Positions 10,872 through 24,152 of a stretch of DNA of 64,000 nt are shown one piece after another. The position numbers and the translations under genes were made by a program. The notes under the pieces were generated by a model. The model made no database searches, was not told the DNA's origin, and saw only the letters and a program-made list of their open reading frames with translations. Numbering within the stretch: the first letter of the stretch is position 1; each line of letters begins with the position of its first letter. Where the stretch lies: contig MCFE01000402.1 in assembly GCA_002104905.1 (NCBI GenBank), positions 1 to 64,000 of the forward strand, written 5' to 3'. This stretch comes from Basidiobolus meristosporus CBS 931.73. Its lineage: Eukaryota; Basidiobolomycota; Basidiobolomycetes; Basidiobolales; Basidiobolaceae.

Positions 10872-12485
10872 ATGCTCTCTCCGACTACTGCTGAATCTGC
10901 AGAATGGTTACATTGCAACAGCTGTTTTCGTGATCCCCTATCTTTTGATAAAAGTCTTCACATAGCCCTTCAATATTTGAACGTTACCGAATGTGGACAC
11001 ATAATCTGCCAACAATGCTTTAAGAAGGGTATTTGCTTAACTACAAGCAGAGCAAGCAATGATAGTAACTTTTATTTGTTAAAGATGCCAATAATATGTC
11101 GTCTCAATGTCCTGTGTGCCTTACCATGTGCGCAGCTGTACCACTCGGAGATAAAGTATCTATAATACTTATGATAGTACCCCAAACTATGACCAACTAT
11201 CCAATAGTTCCCTTCCAAAATCAAGCATTTCTTTCGCTCATCAATATCGCCACTTGAGGAGACACTTGAAGTCATGAAAGTACTGCAATGGCTTTGCATT
11301 TGATGTGGCACAAAATTATAAGTATTCAATCATTGATTCTTTAGTTTCAGCACACGAATATGCTGGGTTTGATACGGTTTCTGAAGTCGAAAGTTTCAAA
11401 GCAAAAGGAGGTATTGAACAAGGCAAAAACAGAATTATTAAACATTAAGGACCTTCGCAAGTATGTATACTTTATACGACACCTGTCTATATGCTAACTG
11501 CTCTTCAAGATCAATCCAAACGTTGACTAACGAAAATGAAGCACTGAAATCTCGTTTGGCTGGAGTTCGCAATGCAGTATCAACAAATGATGGGTACATT
11601 TCGTAGTTATATATATATGAAATCGATAAAAATCAATTATATAAACCACATTCTTCCTAGAGGACAAGCTGTCAACCATAAGATTCCCATTACACTACCA
11701 AGCAACTCACAATTTTCGGATAAAGTAACAAATATGTATATCATTGTTCATATGAATATAATTAACCATATTCTTACACAAGACACCTGCAGAAGAAACA
11801 TCTCAACCTAGCAATATATCTCGATTATCCCTTCCAGCACGTGGGCGAAGTTTCACTCCTTCTCCTTTACTCTCGACATCTCCACACTTCAATAGACTGC
11901 CATCTCGTCATACAATAGAGGAATTAGGGGGCTCGAGATGGACTAGAAATTCTCCAAGTTTGATTGATCCGTATGGAGTGTCTGCACAACCTAAAGAGTA
12001 CCAAGCATCAAAGTATCAGCGAAGGTAAAGTCAGGACAGCACCAGCTATGACGGAATATTGACATTATTCTTTGAAGACGCCTGCCAGCTCCGTATGAGG
12101 GTTCTAGGCCCTTAAGCCGCATGTCGGAGCATTCACAACCATTACTTTCTTACCCTGGTAGTTCCAAAGTTCGCAGGCCATGGGTTTATAGTTCTCGTTC
12201 AGACTACAATCAATCTGGAGACGACTTTGATTTGGGCGGAAAAGGTCTGAGGCCCTATACATCTACGACAATACCCTCCCTCCATGAGCCTGGCAAGTAT
12301 CAACGACCCACTAGTGAACGATATTTAAATAGCCAACAGTGTAAGTATTATGACCCCAGCATCTGATTCTACTGTCATTAATGTGCATTCAAGCTCCTTG
12401 GCATCAGCAAGATAGAAGTCCAAGAATAATACGAACACCAATTCTAAGAAATCGTTCGGCTTTTACTAGCAGAGGATATGGTTAA
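10872..12485 (+). CDS. Zip3/RNF212-like RING protein (meiotic crossover E3)
   Basis: Nine exons join in frame (10872-11028, 11085-11155, 11208-11279, 11345-11460, 11510-11593, 11661-11724, 11783-12024, 12078-12340, 12394-12485) to 386 aa. The N-terminus holds a RING (WLHCNSCF..., TECGHIICQQC, SQCPVC) of the Zip3/HEI10/RNF212 group, which acts as SUMO or ubiquitin ligase at meiotic crossover sites. The segment PSKIKHFFRSSISPLEETLE and a coiled coil (FLKSKVSKQKEVLNKAKTEL, then SIQTLTNENEALKSRL) follow in the family order. The C-terminal 200 residues are Ser/Arg/Pro-rich and probably disordered. The acceptor of intron 3 could be 6 nt later, which would drop two residues. Family placement rests on the RING plus coiled-coil layout. 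Confidence 0.8.
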
Positions 12486-12859
12486 TACTGTTATACACTT
12501 TGATATCTATGTCAAGTTCAAGTTCTTGGTTTTTGCTTAGTTTTGTTGTAATAAACGTTTTGTTCAAGTTGCTAACAAAAATTATGACTACGAATGTAAA
12601 GAAACTCGCAACGAGTAAAAAGTGGATAAAGGTGGGAGTCGAGGAAATTTTGAACATACATGGACCACCAAAGGGCCTTGTTTCTATTTACACTCTCATG
12701 ATGAATTGATAAAATGCTCGAGTACTGGATGCTACGAACTAACAGTCACGGGACCAATATAGCATTGAAGCCTAAATCTCCATCACAATGCCAAGCCTAA
12801 TAAATATATATTAGGCTTATTCAAAATTATCGTGAAGGTACAAACGAATATCTGCCCTG
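12486..12859. other. intergenic
   Basis: 3' flank of the RING gene and promoter of the P4-ATPase. Two overlapping 60-70 codon frames on opposite strands at 12466-12709 look fortuitous. Confidence 0.5.
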
Positions 12860-15800
12860 ATGAGCAGAGATTCACTTTCTGTAGTTGACATGCCACTTTC
12901 GGGTAGATCCAGAAAAGATCGGACCTCTGATGACCAGGAACATGCCGCATTACTGATCGATGATAATCCTGAAGTAATTAATACTTGGGGATCTGACTAT
13001 AAATAATCTTATTAATTCTACTATCAAAACCTAGATTTTACCAAGCACAAGTAGTAAGCAGAAAGGGTCCAGGACAATATTTCTCCCCAGGAATGGTAAG
13101 CATCATGTAGATAGAGGATACAATTTGTCCGGCCATTAATCTGCGTTCTTGAAAGGTTCTTCTGGAAATAAATATCCACCTAATGTCATTCGCAATCAGA
13201 AATACAACGTAGCGACTTTTCTACCCCTGGTTCTTTACGAACAGGTTAGTCGACTCGACACGATATGCTAACTGTATAAGACAGACAACTGACCATACTG
13301 TTGTTAGTTCAAATTCTTCTTCAATCTTTACTTTTTGCTGGTCGCTCTATCGCAGTTCATTCCAGCGTTAAAAATAGGTAAAGGGATTTTGTGGTAGAGT
13401 GGATAAGGTATGAATGCTGAAATGTTTTCTGGTACAACAGGCTATATTGTGACATATGTCGGGCCTTTATGCTTTGTGCTTATTGTGACCATAAGCAAAG
13501 AGGCCTATGATGACTGGAAACGCCACAAACGAGACCAAGAGGCAAACTCACAACAATATGAGATATTGACCCAAGATGGATATCAGTTTATCCCAAGTGC
13601 CAAGATAAAAGTTGGAGATATGGTTGTCCTCAAAAAAGATCAACGGGTAATTGCGGAGCCAGCGTTTTTGCTGAATAGTAATTGATTCCAACGTGCTTTC
13701 AGATTCCTGCCGACTTGATTCTTCTTCGAACTAGCGAAAGCAACGGTGCTTGTTTCATTCGAACTGATCAACTGGACGGTGAAACAGACTGGAAACTAAG
13801 GTACTGCTTTCAGACCAGACAAGTCGAGATTTCAATTACCAAGCCCTATCATAACAGACTAGCCGTTCCTACTTGCCAAAAATTGCCAAACGATAACAAC
13901 TTGCAACAAATCGAAGCCTCCGTTTATGGTTAGATAGCAAACGGCTTAAAGCTTTTTCGCCTACGAATCAATTAACACTAAGGCTTGGTTTAGCGGATGC
14001 GCCTCACAAAGATATTCACAATTTTTTGGGCACATTTACCAGATATTTTCCAAACAATATGGTAACTTCTGTGTATGCATGCGGTGGCTTGATTGCAATT
14101 CGTTAACTCCGTTGTAAACCAGCCTCCCCAGGTAGAAGCCCTCAGTGTCGAAAACACCTTATGGACCAATACTGTGCTGGCTTCCGGTACCGCAGTAGGT
14201 CTGGTCGTTTATACCGGAAAGGAAACTAGGGCTGTCATGAACACAAGCCACCCAGAAACCAAAGTCGGGCTACTGGATATGGAAATGAATAGGATGTCTA
14301 AGGTGATAGTCAATATCCTCGCTTGAACGCTATGCATTTCTCATCAAGGCAAAAATAGATACTTTGCGCGGTAACATTCGTTTTATCCCTGGTGATGATT
14401 GCTTTGAATCAATTCCGAGGCGCTTGGTACATCTACCTCTTCCGCTTCCTTATTTTATTCTCGTCCATCATTCCAATCAGGTAAAGTCCCTTTCTTCTGC
14501 AGCGGTAACTAAAATCTGACGTGACCTTCATATAGTTTACGAGTCAACCTGGACATGGGGAAAACATTCTATTCATATCAGATCACCAAGGACAAACAGA
14601 TCCCTGATACAATTGTGCGGACCAGTACAATTCCGGAAGAGCTTGGCAGAATCGAATACCTGCTCTCGGATAAAACGGGCACCCTCACTCAGAATGGTAC
14701 TTTGATTATCTTAGCCACCTCCCTGTAGCAATATTACTAACACATGAACTGCAGAAATGGAGTTAAAGAAGCTTCATATGGGCACAATGTCATACGGAGA
14801 TGATTCGATGGATGAAGTTCTGCGTCATCTATCCACATATTACGAACGGCAACAGAGTATGATCTGTCGACATTCCACAACGCTGTAAACCAGCTAAAAA
14901 CTCGTTCACTTTAGGCACCGCAGAAAATTCAGTAAACCGCACCAAGAGAACCCCTAGTTTCTCAAACACTAAAGCCCGACGGGATATTGCAACACGTATT
15001 CAAGACATAGTCCAGGCCTTAGCACTCTGCCATAATGTAAGTATATCCCGGGATTTTTCGCATGACTACAGCATTGACTTGGGGAAATCCACTCTATATT
15101 CAGGTCACCCCAGTGGATTCTGATGACGGTTCCATTACCTATCAAGCCTCATCCCCTGATGAGGTTGCAATTGTTCGTTGGACAGAGAAGGTCCAAATGC
15201 CATTAGTTTTCAGGGATCTAAACTCCATGCATATAAGAACACCTGGAGGAAGCACACTTGAATTTGAGATTCTCCAGGTGTTCCCCTTCACTAGCGAGAG
15301 TAAAAGAATGGGCATCATCGTCCGCAACAAGTCCACTAACGAGATCAACTTCTACATGAAAGGCGCTGATGTAGTAATGGCCAAGATCGTACAGTACAAC
15401 GATTGGTAAGCCATTTTACAATAGCGCTTCATACGGAGGAGACTAACGTCCTTTATTGAAGGCTTGACGAAGAATGCGGGAATATGGCTCGTGAAGGATT
15501 GCGCACTTTGGTGATTGGCCGTAAGCGGTTGACGGAAGAAACATATCGTATGTTTGAGAGAAAGTAAGTAGTTCCATTCCATTCCTAATGTGGCCATCTA
15601 TCGCTAACAGCATATTACAGGTACCATGAAGCCAAGGTCAGCATTCACGACCGAAACACTGCTGTACAATCTGTCATATCAAGCATACTGGAGCATGACC
15701 TTGAACTGCTCGGTCTCACCGGTGTCGAAGACAAACTTCAGGTACCAAGTATCCCTCCACCCGCTGGCAACCTCTTTATTAACTGGGTTTTCAACTAGAA

Positions 15801-17744
15801 TGGGGTCAAAAACACCTTGGAATTGTTACGAAACGCCGGCTTAAAGATATGGATGCTTACAGGTACGCGCAAGAATGGCTAGAGGAATTGATAGAGTTGC
15901 TCATATATATTGAAGGGGATAAAATTGAAACGGCCAAGTGTATTTCGGTGTCCTCGAAGTTGGTCCATCGGAACCAAAACATACACATTATCTCCAAACG
16001 TAAGTTCTCGATTTTTTCATGAACGGCTCTCCGTACTAAATAAGATTGGTAACCACCAGTGAAACATCCATCTGCCGTCCCCGATGAACTGGATATCTTA
16101 AGAGTACAAAGCGAAAGCTGCCTGATTATTGACGGCGAATCATTACAAGTGAGCCCATGAACCACGTATTGCACATTCTTCGTGATTACTCATTATCTCC
16201 GCAGGTTTGTTTGGATTTTTGGAAAACAGAGTTTATCGAACTAGCGGTTCGCCTTCCGGTTGTTGTTTGTTGTAGATGCTCGCCAACACAAAAGGAAAGA
16301 TTGGTTTTGGGAGAGCCGACCATGGATGCTTGGGCTAATTTGACTATTGTACAAATAGGCTGACATCACTAGATTAATCCGAGAATACACCAAAAAGCGC
16401 GTGTGCTCCATAGGAGATGGCGGCAACGACGTGAGCATGATCCAGGCTGCCGATGTAGGTTTGTATCATTTTGAAACATGGTTCGCTTGCTACGTGTCTT
16501 TGTTGATTCTTGTGTCTAGGTGTTGGGATCGTCGGAAAAGAAGGAAAGCAAGCTTCGCTGGCCGCTGATTTTTCGATCACCCAATTCAGTCATATCACAC
16601 GCCTACTCTGTAAGTTCGTTTTCTTGACACCTCCGGCTACCCTCTACTAACCCCTTGTGCTAATTAGTGTGGCATGGAAGAAACAGCTGTATCCTTGCAT
16701 GCATTTTACCGCTGTCCTAATTCCTACGCAATCATCAGTTCTTAACTCAGCCCAACAGATAAACGCTCCGCCAAACTCAGCCAGTTTGTCATTCACCGTG
16801 GTCTTATCATTTCCATTATGCAAGCTGCCTTTTCGGCCATCTTCTATTTCGCTCCCATCGCGCTTTACCAGGTATTTCGGAGTTGATTGATTGCCCGGCA
16901 CCTCGTGTACTAAGTATATTATCCCCATCAACACAGGGCATTCTTCTTGTTGGGTGGGTTTGCATACTCTAGTCGTAGCGTAAGGAACTGTTGCTGACCT
17001 TATTCCAAAGATATACCACTTGTTACACGATGTGGCCAGTTTTCTCACTTGTTCTAGACAAAGATGTTAGCGAAGATATTGCCCTTCTCTACCCAGAGCT
17101 ATATAAGGATCTCACCAAGGTGGCTGACAGCAGTGCATATGAGCCATGTCAGTACTGAAACTAAATGCTTGATACTAGGGACGCTCTTTGTCATACAAGA
17201 CATTCTTCACTTGGCTGCTCATTAGCGTGTACCAAGGTTCGTTTGTTCTATCTGATTGTATGTGGCTCAATCGCTCATTCTCGTTATAGGCGGAGCTATT
17301 ATGATGCTTGCCATTTGGCTGTTTGACGCGGAATTTATTCACATTGTATCGATCTCATTCACCGCCCTCATATTCAACGAGCTGCTCATGGTCGCATTTG
17401 AAATTAATACCTGGTACCGTTGACTTGTCTTTTCTTGGGGATTTGCAGATCGATTAATTCCGTCGAGTTCATTAGGCATCCATTTATGATATACTCGGAG
17501 CTTGCATCGATTCTCATTTATATCACGTCCATGATGTTTTTGAAAACTGATTTTGGTAGGCGGTTGTGGTTGACGGCCGGTTTGAAAATTGCTAACGATT
17601 TTTTGGTCAGATCTGGACTTTATCCTCACCTGGGGCTTCGTATGGAAGGTCTCGCTGATCACAGCTGTCAGCAGTCTGCCGTTGTATGCGTTCAAGCTCT
17701 TCAGTAGATGGTACGCTCCTCCAAGCTATTCGAAATTGACGTAG
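12860..17744 (+). CDS. NEO1: P4-type ATPase, Neo1/ATP9 class lipid flippase
   Basis: Aminophospholipid flippase of Golgi and endosomal membranes; Neo1 keeps PE and PS on the cytosolic leaflet. Thirty exons splice in frame to 1056 aa, close to human ATP9A. Visible in order: the Neo1-type N-terminal membrane region ([37 protein letters not shown]), the actuator loop [10 protein letters not shown] (DGET), the M4 motif PISLRVNLD, the phosphorylation site DKTGTLTQN, the nucleotide-binding KGAD, the hinge [10 protein letters not shown], then [18 protein letters not shown] and six C-terminal membrane spans. All 29 introns are 53-70 nt with GT-AG ends. The longest exon is only 302 nt. It converges on SGT2, 133 nt away. 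Confidence 0.93.
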
Positions 17745-17877
17745 ATAGCACAAATTTCAGTGATGTACACTTGTTTATTTTATTATTTTTGATATCGATC
17801 ACCAAAATAAATCCCCACTTGCCAGAATTCTGGGTAGACATCACTTACGTGCAGCATTATTACATAAAGTATCTTGT

Positions 17878-19384
17878 TTAACTGGATCCATTGTTTCCGC
17901 CTTGGTTACCCATGAATTGTCGAGCCCTATATTCATTGTGGGTTAGCACTGCAAATAATAATATAATAACAACGTGTAGTCAAATCTTACATATTCATAA
18001 GCTCAGGGTTGTTCATCATGTCAGCCAATGGGTTGTCACCGCCGGCTGCGGGGCTACCACCAGCCCCAGGGTTGCCGCCACCCATCATGTTTTGGGCCCT
18101 AAATTCTGTGTTAATAGGAAGCTGCTGGTCAAATTGAAATGAGACTCATACATTTGGGCAATATTGGGGTTGCTAAGAAGTCTTTCCAAGCCACCATTGC
18201 TCATAAGCTGATTCGCCATGTTCATGAAGGCAGGGTTGCTCATCATGGAAGCAAAGTCCATGCCGCCAAGGTTGGGCAGGCCGCCGGCACCTGGTGCAGA
18301 GCGAGCTTGGCTTTGAGGGCCAACCTCTTGCAACTTTTGACGAGCGGTAGCCAAGGCACTCTTCATAGAAGCATTCTCAGGGTCTAGCTCTAGGCCCTTT
18401 TCATAAGCCTCAACCGCCTCCTTGTAGGAGCCTTTAGAGAAGTAAGCGTGGCCCATACGGCTATAAGCCTTAACATAAGTAGGGTCGATTTCTGATGCTT
18501 TAATCGAATCAGCAATGGCACTGTCGTGATCACCTAGTTGGCCGTAAGCAGCAGCTCTTTTGGGGATATCAATTAAAGGGCGAGAATAGGGTAAAGCTTC
18601 GTCAAGGATCTACCTGTTGGCATAGTATACGGAGTTGTTGCTGTCGAGCTCGATAGCTTGGCTATACAACTTGATGGCTTCTTCATAATCTTTCTCCGAC
18701 ACCTTCTTATTTCCTATTGGAGGAAAAGGTAAGTATTGTTGGTCTCATTCAGTTCACTTGCAATACCTACCAGCTTTCTTCAACTCTTCGGCCTTGCTCT
18801 TATCCTCTTCACTGTTTTCGGCTTTCTGTTGGTAAGCGTAGACTGTATCAGAGAAATAGGATCAAGCATTCCGATTGCAAGCAAACAAATTTACCTTGGT
18901 AACTGTTATCGGAAGGAGAATATTACAGCAAAAGGATGGAAGGCTGTTTAACGTAGTTATCCTATAAGAAGAAGGGATGATCTACAAACCTGGCACTTGT
19001 GGTTGGGATGTTGAGCTAGCCTGCAAGTGGTAGATATCTTAATACACAGGAGAGCGACAATCAAGAGGACACAATCTCCACATACTTGCTTTGAGGACAT
19101 TCTGTTTTGTGTCTTGATGAAAACGTCAAAAATACTGGTCAGGGTCGCGGGCTTGGTGGTGTACATAGCTCTCTGTGTCTCATCTTGGGCATCTACGCCA
19201 AATGCTTCACCGATGCACTGCATGGCAACTACGCAGGCTAAGTAAAAAAATCAAAACACTCAACATATAAGAGAAAATTACCTTCAATGCCTTCGACATC
19301 ATCAGCTTTGATGGTACCGTCGTTGACGGATTGTTGTAAAAATTCCAGGATGGAGAAAACCAAACGTTTCTTATTATCACTCAT
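17878..19384 (-). CDS. SGT2: Sgt2/SGTA TPR co-chaperone
   Basis: Co-chaperone that receives tail-anchored proteins from ribosome-associated factors and passes them to the GET pathway, also binding Hsp70/Hsp90. Translation starts at 19384 with MSDNKKRLVFSILEFLQQ, the N-terminal dimerisation domain that binds Get4/5. After a linker come three TPRs (AEELKKAGNKKVSEKDYEEA; YYANRAAAYGQLGDHDSAI; AYSRMGHAYFSKGSYKEAV) ending in LELDPENASMKSAL. The C-terminal part is rich in Met, Asn and Gly (FASMMSNPAFMNMANQLMSN, NPLADMMNNPELMNM), the substrate-binding region. Several short introns; the last exon encodes ARQFMGNQGGNNGSS. It diverges from NDC1. Confidence 0.9.
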
Positions 19385-19657
19385 TTGTATGGAAAGAGCT
19401 TAAGCTTAAGAGTGAGGTGGGAGATACGGGGAATTAGGCTTTAATATTCTCGATTTCAATCCAACAATTGGCATGGAATCATCCAGAATATCCGGGTGAT
19501 CTCCTGTTCAGAACTATATGCTTAAGTTAGTGATCATGCCAGTGTTATTGAGTGATGCGCTAGGGAAAATGGTGGTAATTTTTTTCCATATAACTTTGTT
19601 TATTTCTCGTCTCCGACTTTAGCTACCATACTGTGTACTTTCACGTAAACAAACGCT
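19385..19657. promoter_or_regulatory. shared divergent promoter, SGT2 / NDC1
   Basis: The two start codons lie head to head 273 nt apart, so this segment must carry both promoters. No clear TATA element on either side. Confidence 0.6.
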
Positions 19658-22036
19658 ATGGCTGTTAATTCGTATTATGAGCGATGTAGCCCGATCTTAC
19701 AGCGTCGGCTGTACTCCACCGTTTTCCTTATAGTAGCATACGTATATACGTTGCTGTACCTCTGGCAAGCACGTTTTTCGGATGGATTAGGTAGACCAAT
19801 TCACACCTGCCCTTGTTAGCTTATTGTACCTAAACCAATTTCCCTCAGGTTTCTTTTGGAAGTTTTTCTCCATCCGACTTATTTGGTGGTCAGCACTCGT
19901 CTCCTTTTCCCTTGTGACTCTAGTGTTTGCTCGAAAGGTGTTACTTCAGGGTAAACGCATTCACTCTTTGCTCAAATTAGCTGTTAGTCATAGCTAACGG
20001 ACCCTGCTAGTCAAGCGAGATACCGATTCCAGTCTTCTTTCCTCCTTCCTGAGAATCTTCCAGAAGCGTTTCTTGATCATTGGCGCCTTGCATTCCCTTT
20101 CGGCCTTCCTCATATCGTCATATTATTTTGGACTCAAGCGAAATGAGAAATATTACGAACTGTTCAAATATCCTGAAGGGTAAGAGAGGCAAGTCTATTC
20201 AAGGAAACAGGCTGTACTCATTGAATCCAACTTCACAGCAAATATGAGCCACCTAGAATCAATGAGCTCTACCTAGTGGTGTTTTTACACAGCTGCGGTC
20301 TGGCCCTTTACTACACCAGCATCTTTGTTCTGCAAGAGAAGAGCCAGCTTAGATTCCCCATCATCCAGGTATTGTGCCGATGTTTCCTTGCGCCTCGATC
20401 ACGAACTAATCCCAGGCCGATAGCAATCGCGCTTCTTTGCGCTGAAAGGCCGCCTACCAACAATCCTGTATACTAGCGTGAGAATCTCGCTTGTTTATCT
20501 CCGCGGATTCTTCGTCCTGTATCTTCTTTTCGGGCATACAATTCAGAATTGCATCACTTTCGTCCTGGGAATCTTTGTCACGTAAGCACACTCGATCCAA
20601 ATTGACATCCACTCGTGTCTAACACACCACAACAGCGTCACTCCTTACCCGATCTCGAGGGGGATCCTCTTCGACTTTGGCCTAATCACCCGAGTGATTC
20701 TGAGCGGAACCTTGATCACGCTGTGCTGGGAAATTCAAAACCACATCTTCGAAATCTGCTTTACCGAGGTATTTTCAAAACTGCCGCATATCGACATCTC
20801 CATGCTAACAGCCCTCTCTAGCATGTCAACGTTAGTGATATGAATGTCAACCCCAATGCCTGCCTTATATCGGGACTGCAATTGAATTCAAAGCCATACA
20901 TGCAGGTATGTGCCGTCCCTTCGCTCGCAACCATTCATGGTTAGCATATTGATGGTTTTTTGGTTAGCATTTGGCGTATCTGGAGCTCTGGAGGATAGCC
21001 AAGTTTAGCCCTACTCGCCGCTCTTTGATCTTCCGAGACATCGAGAAGAACCCGACCTCCTGGCAACAAATTTCTTCCGAGTGCATTAAAGCAGTCGATG
21101 GACTGACTAGCTCAATCAAGCAACACATGAACAAGCATAAGCCTGGTAAGCTGGCGTTAGCGCATATCTCAGCAATCAGTATCTTAGGCTAACTACCTGT
21201 GTTCCTAGATACTTCCAAGCCAGCTGCTAGCCACAAAGCAAATATCCAGCAGAACTCCTTCTTGAACGATGCATTCCCTCAAAAACACAAAATCGCCAAC
21301 CTCCCTAGCGCTATCCCTGCCAACCCAGGAAGATCTCTTCCCTCCATCTTTGCAAAGCCTGCTGACCCCTTGGTCCAGAAGCCTGAGCATTCACGAATCT
21401 TGGGCCCCAGCGATAACATTTATCAGCCAGTTAATGCTACCACCCAGAATTGGGAAGGAAAGATTCTGTCTCTGATCACCACTCTTATCAAGCGCTGGAA
21501 ATGGGGTCAGGCATTGCTAGTTCAGACCGAGGAAGAGCAGGCAAAGGCGCTTTTCGACAGTATTCAGTTGCAGATCTGGGCTATCCAAGGTATTTGACAG
21601 AGGCTGATGTGACCCCCAACCAAACGAAAGCTAACTTCATTGAGCACAGCTCTCTCTCGCTTCACCGCCACCTCCCTTACCGAAGATTTATATGGCACAG
21701 TCCAGAGAGATATTCCAAGAATTCTGGAGTGCCTGTTGGCTTGTTTGATCACCATTGAGACATTTATCCAGGCCCCACCCATCCATTCCAATCCAGGAAA
21801 GGCACGCGATACTCATCAGCGCCTACAAAGACAGTCGTTCGCAGTTGTCAACGGTAAGCCCCAGTCACTTCGCAGCAAGCGCTCACCTATTGATACTGAA
21901 TCTCGTGCATACATACATAGCCCTGCAAACGTCCATCTACGAGATCACCACCACATTCTACGAGAACCTTTCTGGCTACAAGTTCCCGCCCAAATATGCC
22001 TTAAGACTTCAGTCTTTCATGGACTTCAAGGAGTAA
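19658..22036 (+). CDS. NDC1: Ndc1-like transmembrane nucleoporin
   Basis: Pore-membrane protein that anchors nuclear pore complexes and, in fungi, spindle pole bodies. The gene starts MAVNSYYERCSPILQRRLYS and has about eight short introns. Hydrophobic spans appear in the order expected for Ndc1: STVFLIVAYVYTLLYLWQ, LIWWSALVSFSLVTLVF, LIIGALHSLSAFLISSYYFG, LYLVVFLHSCGLALYYTS, GFFVLYLLFGHTIQNCITFV and GLITRVILSGTLITLCWE. A soluble C-terminal half follows (LAYLELWRIAKFS, then RSLIFRDI) ending FPPKYALRLQSFMDFKE, which matches the conserved Ndc1 C-terminus. I joined the exons by eye and did not verify each boundary to the base. Confidence 0.8.
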
Positions 22037-23095
22037 AATGTACATTCACAGCTTGAACAGACCCATTAAATAGACCTCCCATCAATGTTGCGGGTTGACA
22101 ATGCCAATAAACGCCGTGGGTGGGTGAGATAATGCGAACAGCACTCTTCCTCTCTTATCTTGCCTAACATGATGGTAATGATGCGGATTGGTTTGGCCAT
22201 TAGTTTCTGGCCAATCGATGGAGATCACACCTCGGGCCGGATATGGCAACAGCACGTCACCATATTCTCAGGACGGCAGGACATCCGAAAAGCTCGGCCG
22301 TAACCAGCCCACAACTAGCCACTCAGTCAAACCTTATTATTTGTCAATTGTACAATCACGGTAGTGTTGTTCCGAAACCTACTGCTGTCAAAACATCCTG
22401 CTGGTTGGCCAGGCATTCATATAGATCACATATACAAAAGCATTTATAAGATAGAATACATACAGATAGGCACATTGACACTTGGTGTAACCGGCGCGGC
22501 TAATTCAGCAAAGAGTTTCGGTATGAGATACAGAAACAGCGAATCTGTGCCATGCAGGAATAACTCCCACCATGGGTGGATGGTGGATGGTGAATGGGTT
22601 ACGCTCGCCGTGGATCGAACTGAGCCATTTGGTTTGGTTTGGTTTGGAATTTACTAATCTTCATATGACTGTCATTGTGTATGCATACTCCGGATGTGAT
22701 TCATTCGCCGTGCATTCCGATAATTCACCCAGCAAGTGCACCAGTCCCCCGCTGAAGCGTGGAAAAGTTATCAAATTGATGGTTACCCACAATGAGAGGG
22801 GGGTTAGGTAGGTGAGAAATTACTGCTTTCTTGGCCGGAAATTAATCAGCAATCCGTTGAAAACCCATCGGAAATATCCCTGTCAATACGGACACATGAT
22901 AACCAACTCTGCCAAACCTCGGCACATGACGTTGCTTCAGGTGGATAAAAAGGGGCTGCTTCTCCGTGGATGGTTGTATTTCCAGCTATCTGTGCCTTCT
23001 TCTGCTACGGCAACCGTAACTGTAGCGACCAACCACCCCAACCGGAAATCCACTCCTAACTCAGCGCTCGGTTCAGCCTTCCCTTCATCTACACC
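22037..23095. other. intergenic, promoter of the carrier gene
   Basis: About 1.06 kb without a supported gene. Contains a short TTTGG tandem run (22629-22649) and GGTGGAT repeats near 22575. The right part is probably the promoter of the succinate-fumarate carrier. Confidence 0.5.
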
Positions 23096-24152
23096 ATGTC
23101 CAAAGATAACCAGAAAAAGTCGATCTCCACCCATTTGATCGCCGGTGGCAGTGCCGGTTTCGTCGAGGCGTTGACATGCCATCCGTTAGATACGATTAAG
23201 GTTAGAATGCAGTTGAGAACAAAGTCCGCCGCCCAGGGACAGCCTCGCAACTTTGTTGGCGTCGGCATTCGCATCATCAAGAAGGAGGGTGCCTTGGCGC
23301 TTTACAAGGGTCTTGGGGCGGTTGTCACTGGTATCGTGCCCAAGATGGCCATTCGATTCTCCAGTTTCGAGATCTACAAGTCGTGGTTGGCCAATAAGGA
23401 AACCGGCAAGGTTTCTACTGGTGCCACCTTCATCGGTAAGCCATCCTTTTGAAGGATTTGCGAGGCGTTACTAACTTTCGAGTGTCTAGCTGGTCTTGCC
23501 GCTGGTGTGACCGAGTCTATCTTTGTGGTGTGCCCAATGGAGGTGGTTAAGATTCGCCTACAAGCTCAACGCCATTCCATGATGGACCCATTAGATGTTC
23601 CCAAGTATCGTAATGCTGGACATGCCGCCTACACCATAGTCAAGGAGGAGGGTATCGGCGCTCTCTACAAGGGAGTCACCCTGACTTGTCTGCGTCAAGG
23701 TAACTAATACGCTGCTGATGATGCATAAGAGCGGAAACTCAAACTGACTTATCTTTTTAGCTACCAACCAGGGTGTCAACTTTACTGTCTACCAAGAGGT
23801 CAAGAAGGTACTCTTGGCTAAGCAGGACTTGAAGGAACTCCCCAGTTACCAAGCCTTGATCGTCGGTGGTCTTAGTGGTGCCATGGGGCCTATCAGTAAC
23901 GCACCCATCGATACCATCAAGACTCGTATCCAACGTGCTCCCAACCCAGCTGGCCAATCTGGTTGGACTCGCTTCACTTCGGTCACCGGCAGCATCATCA
24001 AGAACGAGGGCTACAGAGCTTTCTACAAGGGACTGACCCCCCGTCTCCTTCGTGTCGCCCCTGGCCAAGCCATCACCTTCATGGTGTACGAGAAGGTCCG
24101 GCAATGGATTGACCTTTGGTCCAGTTTGATGGAGCAAAGCCAGCAAGCTTAG
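23096..24152 (+). CDS. SFC1: mitochondrial succinate-fumarate carrier
   Basis: Inner-membrane antiporter that imports succinate in exchange for fumarate, linking the glyoxylate cycle to the TCA cycle during growth on C2 compounds. Exons 23096-23435, 23490-23699 and 23761-24152 give 313 aa, with three carrier repeats. The PxD/ExxK/R signatures are CHPLDTIKVRMQ, CPMEVVKIRLQAQ and NAPIDTIKTRIQ. Segments LALYKGLGAVV.GI.PKMAIRFSS, RQATNQG.NFTVY and RVAPGQAITF are diagnostic of Acr1/Sfc1 rather than other carriers. Intact. It converges on the deubiquitinase gene. Confidence 0.93.

Noticed and set aside
12466-12709. Two overlapping short frames on opposite strands after the RING gene
   Set aside because: Low-complexity, mutually antisense and partly inside the RING gene's last exon and 3' region.
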